Assembly: GCA_964647585.1 (NCBI GenBank)
Contig: CAZYGG010000009.1
Location: 1-64,000 of the forward strand
Length of the DNA: 64,000 nucleotides
From: CAJINA01 sp964647585
GTDB lineage: Bacteria > Desulfobacterota > Desulfobacteria > Desulfobacterales > CAJINA01
Reading direction: 5' to 3'
A program made the translations under genes and the position numbers. Shown here in pieces: positions 33,401-40,715 of the stretch. Position 1 is the stretch's first letter, and every line of letters starts with the position of its first letter. Below the pieces are notes generated by a model. It was not told the DNA's origin. It was given only the letters and a program-made list of their open reading frames with translations, and ran no database searches.

Positions 33401-33867
33401 AGAACTGTTTCCCCAACGAGATTGCGGCCGATGTCTGTGACCTGCTTAAAGAAACTGCCGACGAGCACGGCATTGCGATAGTCAAAAACTTCGCGCCAGC
33501 GGTGGGTGAAGTTGCTCTGGATCCCAGGATTGCCTATCGATCCCTGCTTAATTTCGTTTCCAATGCAATGGATGCCTGTATTTTTGATGATAATGTAGCC
33601 AAACAGCACCAGGTGACCGTACGCACAGCTATAGAAGATGACCGTGTCGTTCTTTTTGAAGTAACCGATAACGGCACGGGCATGGAAGATGAAGTAAAAA
33701 ACCGGCTTTTTTCAACTTTTTTCAGTACAAAAGGTGCCAAGGGAACCGGATTGGGGCTCCTGGTAACCAGCAAACTGATTGAAGAGCACAATGGCAGCAT
33801 CGATGTAGCGTCCACACTGGGCGAAGGAACCACCTTCACTTTCAGGTTGCCCTTCGATCCGGTTTAG
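30496..33867 (+). CDS. Hybrid-architecture sensor histidine kinase: Rossmann domain, three tandem PAS, GAF, PAS, kinase
   Basis: This 1123-residue soluble kinase has no membrane helix. Residues about 1-115 form a Rossmann-like dinucleotide-binding fold (ARVAVVGGGRICRVFLEF...VLGVADLNPQAEG). Three near-identical PAS-type repeats of 144 residues start at 171, 315 and 459. A GAF domain follows (about 620-765), a fourth PAS (about 785-900), then the dimerisation helix with His908 (MAHCIKN) and an HATPase domain (N box FVSNAMDA, DNGTG, GTGLGL). It likely senses an internal redox or NAD-type signal and passes phosphate to the regulator encoded 50 bases downstream. A Rossmann domain on a histidine kinase is unusual. 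Confidence 0.85.
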   Translation: MLELIKNARVAVVGGGRICRVFLEFIADESFHFEKPLVLGVADLNPQAEGLQCAKSIGIFTTDDYKALFTIEGLEVLIELTNNTALRDEIEAAKPPGVTLVDHIAARSLWNLLQIENEKQKSLQAIREAYVGTTRVENLFEEFADRISGIITRRNRRYEKVERNLVDSERAMAQIINGSTIPTFVINRDHVVTHWNRACERLTGYSAKEIVGTTHQWKPFRKKMRPIMADLILDGVDDDDVRSFYESRWKKSDLIEGAYEAEEFFGHLGDNGKWLFFTAAPIKAPDNTVIGAIETLWDRTEEKQAEVELKASEQALSQIVNGSTIPTFVIDRNHRVTHWNRACEKLTGYATTEIVGTANQWKPFRKKMRPIMADLILDGVDEDDVWSFYETRWKKSELITGAYEAEEFFEHLGDGGKWLFFTAAPIKAADGSVTGAIETLWDKTAEKEATKEREDHNKALAQIIQGSTIPTFVIDRSHTLTHWNRSLEVLTGLKATEMVGTRRQWAPFYDKKRPSMADIILDQLGEAEIKRLYGDRWRKSAMIDDAYEAEKFFPNLGENGKWCWFTAAPIKATDGTVVGAIETIWDKTEEKKAQQDQEQHTRELATLCSIYATLSTHLDLEGRINAAIQEVVNIFLADCICIFTLEPGGDLKLKYNYGYSQTLCSCNQTADKDSIIADVARSGNILVIEQLADIGKNEAALLLQEGLQSLVYIPITGKDKSALGVIRLGSAKARHFSLEEKHVLELIGNRIGVAIENAMLEKENARKANFQAKLLKSSHNAIIATDSSWKVVLFNPEAERIFGYKAEEVVGKMNSRELFPFEVAEAIVGFLAPDPDKINVTWHETIINSNDNRKIPVRFSGTLLYENDEVVGSVAFFHDLTEVKRLEKELVASERLGAIGQTVAGMAHCIKNILHGFKGGSYLVNIGIDRDNTDKLKTGWQTIQRNIQRTSDLVLDLLSYSKEREPEYENCFPNEIAADVCDLLKETADEHGIAIVKNFAPAVGEVALDPRIAYRSLLNFVSNAMDACIFDDNVAKQHQVTVRTAIEDDRVVLFEVTDNGTGMEDEVKNRLFSTFFSTKGAKGTGLGLLVTSKLIEEHNGSIDVASTLGEGTTFTFRLPFDPV

Positions 33868-33916
33868 AGGTGGTTTGCCGGACACTGTAACGACAAATGG
33901 TGACAGGGAGGAACCC

Positions 33917-34309
33917 ATGAGTAAAAAGGTACTTGTTGTAGATGATGATCCGGATGTGAGGTTATTCAACACCACCGTGGTGGAAGAATACGGCTATACG
34001 CCGATCGAGGCGGAAAACGGTGAAGAAGGCCTGAGAATGATCAAGGAGCACATGCCGGACCTTGTCATTCTGGATGTCATGATGCCGAGACAGAGCGGCA
34101 TACGGTTGTACCGTGAGTTAAAAACCGACAAAACGCTTGAGGGTGTAAATGTCGTTTTACTATCCGGCATCGCCGAAAAGACCTTCCTGAGATCCCAGAA
34201 GGCACTGACGGAATTCGGGGGCAAGGAGGTCCCTGAGCCCGCGATCTACCTGGAAAAGCCGGTTGAACCGGAAGAACTGGGTGACGTGATTAAAAAGATA
34301 CTGGGTTAA
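33917..34309 (+). CDS. Single-domain response regulator
   Basis: This 130-residue receiver has the acidic pair Asp10-Asp11, phospho-acceptor Asp53 (LVILDVMMPRQSG), Ser for the usual Thr/Ser (LLSGIAE) and Lys (YLEKPVEPEE). There is no output domain, so it works through protein contact, like CheY, or feeds a phosphorelay. The ATG at 33917 has GGGAGGAA upstream. It lies just after the kinase gene, which is its probable partner. Confidence 0.88.
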   Translation: MSKKVLVVDDDPDVRLFNTTVVEEYGYTPIEAENGEEGLRMIKEHMPDLVILDVMMPRQSGIRLYRELKTDKTLEGVNVVLLSGIAEKTFLRSQKALTEFGGKEVPEPAIYLEKPVEPEELGDVIKKILG

Positions 34310-34394
34310 GCGGACACCCTGAAAGGCCGATCCGGTCAAAGGGTGTCAGCGGCCCTCGAGTTTGTTGGGTTATGTTTAATAAAGGCAGATGGTA

Positions 34395-35276
34395 ATGGAC
34401 ATCCAGAAACTCCTGTTTGTAACTAAATTCGAGGAATTAAGGTTCGACGCGCTGCAATCATTGCTCCCCCTGCAAAAAGCCGCCCTCCACCATGTGGTTT
34501 TTCTCAATGTCATCGAACGGGAAAAAGTGGCCCTGCGCCGGGGTACCGGGTATCAGAAAGAGGAGGAGATCAAGCTCAGGGAAAAGGCCAATATTCGCTT
34601 CATCGACTGGGCGGAAACTCTTTTCGAACAGGGCCTTGAGGTGGGTGTCTATATTGTTGTCGGCGATTATGTGAAACAGGTTGTTGAAGCGGCCACCAAA
34701 GAAGAGGTTGACCTGATTGTCCTGAGCCCCTCCAAAAAGGGCAAATTGGAGAAACTGTTTTCAGGATCTGAGGTAACGGAAATCCTGCAGCGGACACGTG
34801 TTCCCGTACTTGTTTATAAAAATCTGGCCCCCGGGGGCATCCTCACGGATAAACCTTTTGATCGGATCCTCATGACAACGGATTGGTCCCCAGCGGGTGA
34901 CAACGCCGTCGCCTGCCTGAAAAACCTCGGGGCTCTCGTCCAGGAGATCCACGTGGCCCACGTGGCCGATGAAAAAAGCCTGCAGACCGATTCGGCCATG
35001 GCGGTGCAAAAAACCCGTAAGGATACCCGCAGCAAACTGGAACAAATTTGTGATATTTTTGAGGCGGAAGGCATTCATTCGCGGCCGCACGTATACATAG
35101 GCGAAGTGGAGACGGAGATTGAAAAGGCCGCCCATGAATGTCGGGCCACCATGATCGTTATCGGAGCTAAAAACAGGCAGTCCTGGAAAGAAAGGATTCT
35201 GGGCAGCCTGACGAAAACCTTGATTGAAACTTCTATTTTTCCGGTCCTGTTGATACCACCTGAAAAGAGTGGCTGA
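34395..35276 (+). CDS. Tandem universal stress protein (two UspA domains)
   Basis: This 293-residue protein has two Usp domains (about residues 1-145 and 155-290). The second has IVIGAKNRQSWKERILGSLTKTLIETSIFPVLLI, close to the ATP-binding G-2x-G-9x-G(S/T) pattern. The first has IVLSPSKKGKLEKLFSGSEVTEILQRTRVPVLVY. Such proteins bind ATP or act in stress signalling. ATG 34395 is better spaced from AAAGG than ATG 34389. It is part of the kinase-regulator-Usp-Cmk run on the plus strand. Confidence 0.87.
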   Translation: MDIQKLLFVTKFEELRFDALQSLLPLQKAALHHVVFLNVIEREKVALRRGTGYQKEEEIKLREKANIRFIDWAETLFEQGLEVGVYIVVGDYVKQVVEAATKEEVDLIVLSPSKKGKLEKLFSGSEVTEILQRTRVPVLVYKNLAPGGILTDKPFDRILMTTDWSPAGDNAVACLKNLGALVQEIHVAHVADEKSLQTDSAMAVQKTRKDTRSKLEQICDIFEAEGIHSRPHVYIGEVETEIEKAAHECRATMIVIGAKNRQSWKERILGSLTKTLIETSIFPVLLIPPEKSG

Positions 35277-35426
35277 CCACCGCACTGTCGGGAAAACCGG
35301 AGTAAAACAGAAAACCCGTGTTTTAAGCAGGTTGCACTCTCTGCAAGCCGGGAATTAGTTATTCACCCTTATCAAGCAAACAACGCCTGACCGGGCAACA
35401 ATTTGTGATTCTAGCGGGAGGGTTAC

Positions 35427-36038
35427 ATGGCTGTATTCACCATTTCCAGACAATTTGGAGCAGGCGGCAAAACCCTTGGGAACATGGTCGCGGAGACACT
35501 GGGATACACGTTCGCGGACAGCAGTATTATACAGATGATCTCAAAACAGGCCAATGTTTCCGCCAAATGGGTCCAATCGTTTGAAAAAGAGGCCGGGGGC
35601 ATGATGTCCCGGGCCATCTCAAGTATCGTGTCCCAACGCATGGTTGACCGTATCCTAAAGGATGAGCGCGGCTATCTGGATGAAAAGATTTATCTGGATT
35701 ACCTGGTGTTAACGATTGTCCAGATGGCGGATGAAGGCAATTCGGTAATTCTGGGCCGCGGCAGCCAATACATCCTAAAAGGTCATCCGGATGTTTTCCA
35801 TATCCTGCTGATCGATGACATGGAGGACCGGGTTAGATTCATCATGAAGCAGTACAACTACTCCCGTAACCGGGCTGCCAGACTGGTGAACAGTGAGGAC
35901 AAGCGCCGGGCAAACCTGTACAAGAAGCTTGGGAAGTATGATTATGATGACCCGTCCCTGTACCACCTCGTATTGAACATGGGGCTGTTCGACCTGCAAT
36001 CGGCCCACGACATTCTTTGTAACCTGATCACCAAATAG
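35427..36038 (+). CDS. Cytidylate-kinase-like protein
   Basis: This 203-residue protein has the cytidylate-kinase-like N-terminus (FTISRQFGAGGKTLGNMVAETLGYTFADSSIIQMIS), a usable P-loop GAGGKT, and VILGRGSQYIL. It differs from true Cmk (no CMP-binding insert is evident) and belongs to the PF13189-type family seen near stress and signalling genes in anaerobes. The ribosome site GGGAGG is strong. It is paralogous to the gene at 29717, and together they bracket the kinase/regulator/Usp genes. Substrate unknown. Confidence 0.8.
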   Translation: MAVFTISRQFGAGGKTLGNMVAETLGYTFADSSIIQMISKQANVSAKWVQSFEKEAGGMMSRAISSIVSQRMVDRILKDERGYLDEKIYLDYLVLTIVQMADEGNSVILGRGSQYILKGHPDVFHILLIDDMEDRVRFIMKQYNYSRNRAARLVNSEDKRRANLYKKLGKYDYDDPSLYHLVLNMGLFDLQSAHDILCNLITK

Positions 36039-36373
36039 TCGCGCTCGTCCAGGTGCCGTCGATGGTGATATACAAACTATACTTGTGTGGTTTCTAATGC
36101 CCCGACCTGACATTGGTAAGATACCTCCATTGGGATCTCACCAATATTGAACTGCCCCCCAAGGATTTATTTCAAACCGGGCTGAATAATACCGCATCTA
36201 TTCTTTAGCCTTTTTAAAAATGCCGGTACTATGGACCCCTGGCAATAGTCCTCAGTGCAGACATCCTAAGCATACATGCAGTTTTAACGGATTGGTGGTA
36301 CTGGCAAGATTCCAAAGAGATCTAATTATTATCAACCCAGCCTGCCGTGTGTCTATTGTTGCAATTTGCAACA
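36039..36373. other. Convergent intergenic region with a perfect palindrome
   Basis: No gene is seen between the convergent Cmk-like gene and the sigma-54 activator. GTTGCAATTTGCAAC (36358-36372) is a palindrome with only the central base unpaired. It lies one base beyond the activator stop and matches the pair of sites upstream of cooS. No intrinsic terminator was recognised. Confidence 0.5.
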
Positions 36374-37738
36374 CTATTTCTGTCGGTACCTTCCGTCAAT
36401 AGTCGGTGATGCAATTTTTAGCGCCCGAATTTTTCGATACAGGGTGCTCTTATTGATTCCGAGCTCTCTGGCTGCGCGTGTTCGATGTCCGGCGTGTCTC
36501 TTAAGGGCCTCTGAAATGTAATTTTTCTCCAGGGCCTTGAGTGTTAAGGTTTTCCTGGTGCCATCAACCTCCAGTATGTCATCGGGCCGCAGTTCAGGCG
36601 GCAGGTGGTTTAATTCGATCAGCCCTCCACGGCACAGCACAAAGGCATGCTCCAGGATATTCTCCAATTCGCGAACATTACCTGGATAATCATAGTCCAT
36701 CAACCTGGCCAAGACCTCTTCCGACACCCCCGCTATATCCTTGTTCTGCAAATGGTTGAATTTTGCTACCAGGTGATTAACCAGCAAAGGGATATCCACG
36801 CGTCTTTCGTTAAGCTCAGGCAGCGTGAAGTGAACAATCCGGATACGATAGAACAAGTCTTGGCGAAATTCGCCAAGCTTTACTTGCTTGGCCAGGTCTT
36901 TATTGGTTGCCGCTATGATGCGGACATCCACTTTAACCGGCTCCAGCCCCCCAAGTGCTTCAATGGTACGTTCCTGGAGCACGCGTAGGAGCCGCACCTG
37001 CATGGCCGGTGAAATATCTCCGATTTCGTCCAGAAAGAGCGTGCCACCCTGGGCAAGCGCGAACCGACCGGGTTTGTCTCTGGCCGCACCAGTAAAGGCC
37101 CCGGCTTTATACCCGAACAGCTCGGACTCCAACAGTGTGTCCGGGAGTGCTGCACAGTTGATAGCCACAAATGGCCGGTTTTTCCGAGGGGACAGGTTGT
37201 GGATGGCCCTGGCGAACAACTCCTTGCCGGTCCCGCTTTTGCCCCCGATAAGGACGGTGCTGGTACTTTGGGCGACCTGAGGCAATATCGCGAAAAGACT
37301 GCGCATGGACGGACTTCGGCCAATGATATCTTCAAAGGTATAGCGCTGTTCCAACTGTTTTTGCAATTGTTCGACCTGGCTCAAGTCCTGGAATGTTTCG
37401 ACACCACCGACAATACTGCCGGCATCATCAAACAAAAGTGCCGTGGATATACGGATGGCCACCTGTTTTCCGGATTCGGTGGTAATGCGGGTCATGGTGT
37501 TGGTGACTGGTTTTCCGGATTCCATGGTCTGTTTAAGCGCACAATTATTTTCACAGATCGAGGCCCGGAAAATATCCTTGCAATAACATCCCAGGGCATC
37601 TTTACGATCAACCCCAGTAATACGTTCGGCAGCACGATTAAACGCCGTAATTTTCCAATTTCGGTCGATGGTGAAAACCCCGTCGTTAATCGAGTTTAGA
37701 ATCTCATATTGAAACTGAGTGCTAAGGTTTTTTCCCAC
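36374..37738 (-). CDS. PAS-domain sigma-54-dependent activator (likely cooS regulator)
   Basis: This 454-residue enhancer-binding protein has an N-terminal PAS domain (about residues 12-125), an AAA+ domain (about 140-375) with Walker A GGKSGTGKE, the sigma-54 contact GAFTGA, Walker B GGTLFLDEIGD and Arg fingers, and a C-terminal Fis-type HTH (RAARELGINKSTLYRKIRAL). The PAS carries four cysteines (Cys51, Cys53, Cys62, Cys66 in CYCKDIFRASICENNC). This spacing suits an Fe-S cluster or a redox or CO-linked switch (inference). It diverges from cooS, whose promoter is sigma-54 type, and palindromes that could bind its HTH lie between the two genes. Confidence 0.92.
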   Translation of the reverse strand: MGKNLSTQFQYEILNSINDGVFTIDRNWKITAFNRAAERITGVDRKDALGCYCKDIFRASICENNCALKQTMESGKPVTNTMTRITTESGKQVAIRISTALLFDDAGSIVGGVETFQDLSQVEQLQKQLEQRYTFEDIIGRSPSMRSLFAILPQVAQSTSTVLIGGKSGTGKELFARAIHNLSPRKNRPFVAINCAALPDTLLESELFGYKAGAFTGAARDKPGRFALAQGGTLFLDEIGDISPAMQVRLLRVLQERTIEALGGLEPVKVDVRIIAATNKDLAKQVKLGEFRQDLFYRIRIVHFTLPELNERRVDIPLLVNHLVAKFNHLQNKDIAGVSEEVLARLMDYDYPGNVRELENILEHAFVLCRGGLIELNHLPPELRPDDILEVDGTRKTLTLKALEKNYISEALKRHAGHRTRAARELGINKSTLYRKIRALKIASPTIDGRYRQK

Positions 37739-37948
37739 GGTATTGCTCCCTGGTGGCTTCGATTTTTTGGTCCGGATAGCCGGTCTAATCCCTATCTCTT
37801 GTGTAGTTTATTTCGGTGCAAATAGCAACAGTGACAGGCTGTTACCGTTGCAATTTGCCCAAGTAATGCCAGCCCACTTTTCACCTTGAATAACAATTAT
37901 ATCTTAATTTTCTGATAGTTATAAGGCTTTCAGGTTGGCTTCGAAATC
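37739..37948. promoter_or_regulatory. Upstream activating region of cooS with two palindromic sites
   Basis: Site A GGTGCAAATAGCAAC (37815-37829) and site B GTTGCAATTTGCCCA (37847-37861) match the perfect palindrome at 36358 (GTTGCAATTTGCAAC) at about 12-13 of 15 positions. Their centres are 32 bp apart, three helical turns. They lie about 120 and 150 bases before the expected cooS transcription start, typical for enhancer sites of a sigma-54 activator. Confidence 0.65.
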
Positions 37949-37964
37949 TGGCACGCCCCTTGCT
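37949..37964 (+). promoter_or_regulatory. Sigma-54 (-24/-12) promoter of cooS
   Basis: TGGCACGCCCCTTGCT matches the TGGCAC-N5-TTGCW consensus at every fixed base. Transcription would start near 37975, about 68 bases before the cooS ATG. Confidence 0.88.
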
Positions 37965-38042
37965 CAAAAGAATCAGTAACAAGATAACTCAACGGCAGAT
38001 TCCAACCAGCAACCACATGGATAAGCCAAAAAGGAGGCGCCG

Positions 38043-40079
38043 ATGGCTGAAAAGAGAGTTAAAAACAGTGCCGGGCAGGCCGGTAAGGAAAAGAAAGCAG
38101 ACCCAATGGCGGTGTCCATTGATGCCGCGACCCAGGAGATGCTGGCCCGGGCCCAGGAAATGGACATTGAAACGGTTTTTGACCGTGCTGTGAAAATGAA
38201 GCCCTGCAACATTGGAACCCAGGGCACCTGTTGTAAAAATTGCGGTATGGGCCCCTGCCGCCTGCCGCTTCCTAAAAAGGGGCTTGAGGGTGAAGACACG
38301 CGCAAAGGTTTATGTGGGGCCACAGCCAATACCATCGCAGCCCGCAACTTCATCCGTATGATTGCCGGAGGTGCTGCCGCGCATTCAGACCATGGCCGGT
38401 GCGTTGCGGAAGTGTTCATGAGTGCGGCCAGACAAGACAATGAGGCCTATAAGATCAAAGATACCTTTAAACTGCTTTCAATCGCGCCCTATTTCAATGT
38501 TGAGACCAAGGTCGAAGTCGATGGTGAGCTGCTTGATCGGGCCACCGAAGAAATAGCCCTGGAAATTGCCGAAAAAGCGCTGAACGAATGGGGCAAGCCG
38601 GAAGGTGAGCTGGCGTATCTAAAACGAGCGCCGGACGCGCTGTATGAGAAGTGGAAAACAAACGGGGTGCTGCCGCGGAATATTGACAGGGAAATTGTAG
38701 AAATTATGCACCGTACGCATATCGGTGTTGACCAGGATTACAAAAACCTTATGAAACAGGGCACGCGCGCTGCTATCGCCGATGGCTGGGGCGGTTCCAT
38801 GCTGGCCACCGACCTCCAGGATGTTTTGTTTGGTACGCCCTACCCGGTGCAATCCGAAGCAAACCTGGGCGTGCTTAAAGAAGACCATGTCAACATCGTC
38901 ATTCATGGCCATGAGCCGGTCCTTTCCGAAATGATTGTCGCGAGTTCACAAACCCCAGAAATGATCGAGTACGCAAAGTCAAAAGGAGCCAAAGGGATCC
39001 AGCTGTCGGGTATCTGTTGTACGGCCAACGAAATCCTGCAGCGTCACGGGGTTCCCCTGTGCGGCACGTTTTTGCAGCAGGAACTGGCCATTATTACCGG
39101 TGCCGTGGATGCCATGGTGGTGGATATCCAGTGCATCTTCCAGAACGTGGCCAACGTGGCCAATTGTTTCCACACCAAGTTGATCACCACCCATCCGATT
39201 GCCAAAATGGAACAGGACAATGTCATTCATATTGAATTTGATGAGCATTACGCCATCGATGATGCCAAAAAAATTATTAAGATGGCCATAGACAACTTCC
39301 CGAACAGATCGGCCGACGTCATGATCCCGACGCATAAGGCAACCCAGGTAGCCGGCTTCGGCGTTGAATCGATCGAATACCATTTGGGAGGCATGTTTCG
39401 CGGATCCTATTTCACCTTGAATGACAATATCATTAACGGCCGCATTCGGGGTGTGGCCGGCGTGGTCGGCTGTAACAACGCCCGCACCAAACACAACGAG
39501 GGCCATATCGAGGTCGTCAAGGAACTGATTAAAAATGATGTCCTCGTCATTACAACCGGGTGCAACGGTATCGCCTGCGCCATGGAAGGACTGCTGACGC
39601 CTGAAGCAGCCAGTGTCTATTGCGGCCCCGGCCTGGCGGAGGTTTGTGAAACTGTAGGAATCCCGCCAGTTCTCCACATGGGCTCCTGTGTCGATAACAG
39701 CCGGATACTGCTGGCAGCTACGGAAATGGTCAAAGCCGGTGGCCTTGGAAACGACATCAGCGAACTGCCGGTGGCCGGCAGCGCTCCCGAATGGATGAGT
39801 GAAAAAGCGATCAGTATTGGCCATTATTTTGTTGCCTCGGGTGTCTATACCGTCTTTGGTGTCACTTTTCCGACATCGGGTGCCCCGGTATTTCAAAAGT
39901 ATCTGTTTGAGACGTTTGAGGAGATGTACGGTGGCATGTGGGATTTAGAGATTGACCCAGTTAAGCATGCCCGCAAAATGATTGCCCATATCGACAAGAA
40001 ACGAAAAGCCCTGGGCATAGACCGAGCCCGGGAAAGGGTGATGGTCGATATGGCAACCCGGCGAGATATTGCGGTGTAA
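38043..40079 (+). CDS. cooS: Anaerobic carbon monoxide dehydrogenase, catalytic subunit
   Basis: This 678-residue Ni-Fe CODH oxidises CO to CO2 or works in reverse. The N-terminal B/D-cluster cysteines are visible: Cys55, Cys63, Cys64, Cys67, Cys72 (PCNIGTQGTCCKNCGMGPC), then Cys91. Further C-cluster-type ligand regions follow (IQLSGICCTANE, GVVGCNN, TGCNGIACAMEG, MGSCVDNSRI), with conserved His in HGHEPVLSEM. AAGGAGG precedes the ATG. Neither acetyl-CoA synthase nor CooF or CooC genes are adjacent, so it is of the monofunctional type or its partners are elsewhere. Expression is probably sigma-54 dependent through the divergent activator. Confidence 0.96.
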   Translation: MAEKRVKNSAGQAGKEKKADPMAVSIDAATQEMLARAQEMDIETVFDRAVKMKPCNIGTQGTCCKNCGMGPCRLPLPKKGLEGEDTRKGLCGATANTIAARNFIRMIAGGAAAHSDHGRCVAEVFMSAARQDNEAYKIKDTFKLLSIAPYFNVETKVEVDGELLDRATEEIALEIAEKALNEWGKPEGELAYLKRAPDALYEKWKTNGVLPRNIDREIVEIMHRTHIGVDQDYKNLMKQGTRAAIADGWGGSMLATDLQDVLFGTPYPVQSEANLGVLKEDHVNIVIHGHEPVLSEMIVASSQTPEMIEYAKSKGAKGIQLSGICCTANEILQRHGVPLCGTFLQQELAIITGAVDAMVVDIQCIFQNVANVANCFHTKLITTHPIAKMEQDNVIHIEFDEHYAIDDAKKIIKMAIDNFPNRSADVMIPTHKATQVAGFGVESIEYHLGGMFRGSYFTLNDNIINGRIRGVAGVVGCNNARTKHNEGHIEVVKELIKNDVLVITTGCNGIACAMEGLLTPEAASVYCGPGLAEVCETVGIPPVLHMGSCVDNSRILLAATEMVKAGGLGNDISELPVAGSAPEWMSEKAISIGHYFVASGVYTVFGVTFPTSGAPVFQKYLFETFEEMYGGMWDLEIDPVKHARKMIAHIDKKRKALGIDRARERVMVDMATRRDIAV

Positions 40080-40113
40080 AATCGACCCGGCCGCGTAGAT
40101 CCGGCCGGCAATA

Positions 40114-40125
40114 GGTTGTACAACC
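40114..40125. other. Perfect 12-bp palindrome after cooS
   Basis: GGTTGTACAACC is fully self-complementary and follows a CCGGCC/GGCCGG hairpin at 40088-40110, in the 121-base gap between cooS and the DUF5320 gene. Together they may stabilise the cooS mRNA end or be an operator. There is no T-run. Confidence 0.35.
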
Positions 40126-40200
40126 GGAATGAAGACAGCTTGAACAGCGGACAGAATCGCTGATTTCAAAACAAAGCAAACTTTAAAGGAGGTAAATACT

Positions 40201-40536
40201 ATGCCTGGATTTGATCAAAGTGGACCCATGGGAGCCGGCCCGATGACGGGTGGGGCTCGGGGTCGCTGCGGCACCCCTGCCCCGGAGTATGGCGAGGTTC
40301 GTTCCAGAGCGACTGCATTTGGCAGAGGCCGGGGCAATCAACACGGGGCCCGGGGCGGCCGGAAGCCCGGCCGCAGAATGTTCGGGGGTTATGGCAATCG
40401 GTTTGCCGCCGCCCCCCCGGTAACAGTTGGGAATCCGGCCGCCGAACTGGATCTGATCCGTACGGAGGCCGGCGAGCTGAAGGTGACCCTGCAAACTATC
40501 AACAATCGGATCACCGAAATGGAAAAGCTGTTATAG
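40201..40536 (+). CDS. DUF5320-type Gly/Arg-rich small protein
   Basis: This 111-residue protein has the DUF5320 opening MPGFDQSGPMGAGPMTGGARGRC and a low-complexity Gly/Arg middle. A C-terminal helix (about residues 80-111, LDLIRTEAGELKVTLQTINNRITEMEKLL) is coiled-coil-like. The family is common in anaerobes beside NifX- and Mrp-type genes. Its function is not known, though context suggests metallocluster handling. An AAAGGAGG ribosome site is present. It sits between cooS and Mrp, and its C-terminal pattern reappears at the end of the NifX-like protein at 41745. Confidence 0.8.
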   Translation: MPGFDQSGPMGAGPMTGGARGRCGTPAPEYGEVRSRATAFGRGRGNQHGARGGRKPGRRMFGGYGNRFAAAPPVTVGNPAAELDLIRTEAGELKVTLQTINNRITEMEKLL

Positions 40537-40715
40537 GCGCGGGCCGATTTGATTTGGCGCGCCGGCAAGTTGATCTTTGCCCCGGCCCCGGCCAACTGTT
40601 TGCACCGGGTTACCGGGACAAAGAATAGGCGCCGAAAGCCGCCATTAAGCAGCCGCTAATTCAACTGAAGAAAACTTACAATTTAAATGATGGATGAGAA
40701 GAAAGGTTCCACAGA

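Noticed and set aside
38979..39896. 305-codon minus-strand frame opposite cooS
   Set aside because: cooS is unambiguous on the plus strand. The antisense frame arises from codon bias and has no start signals.
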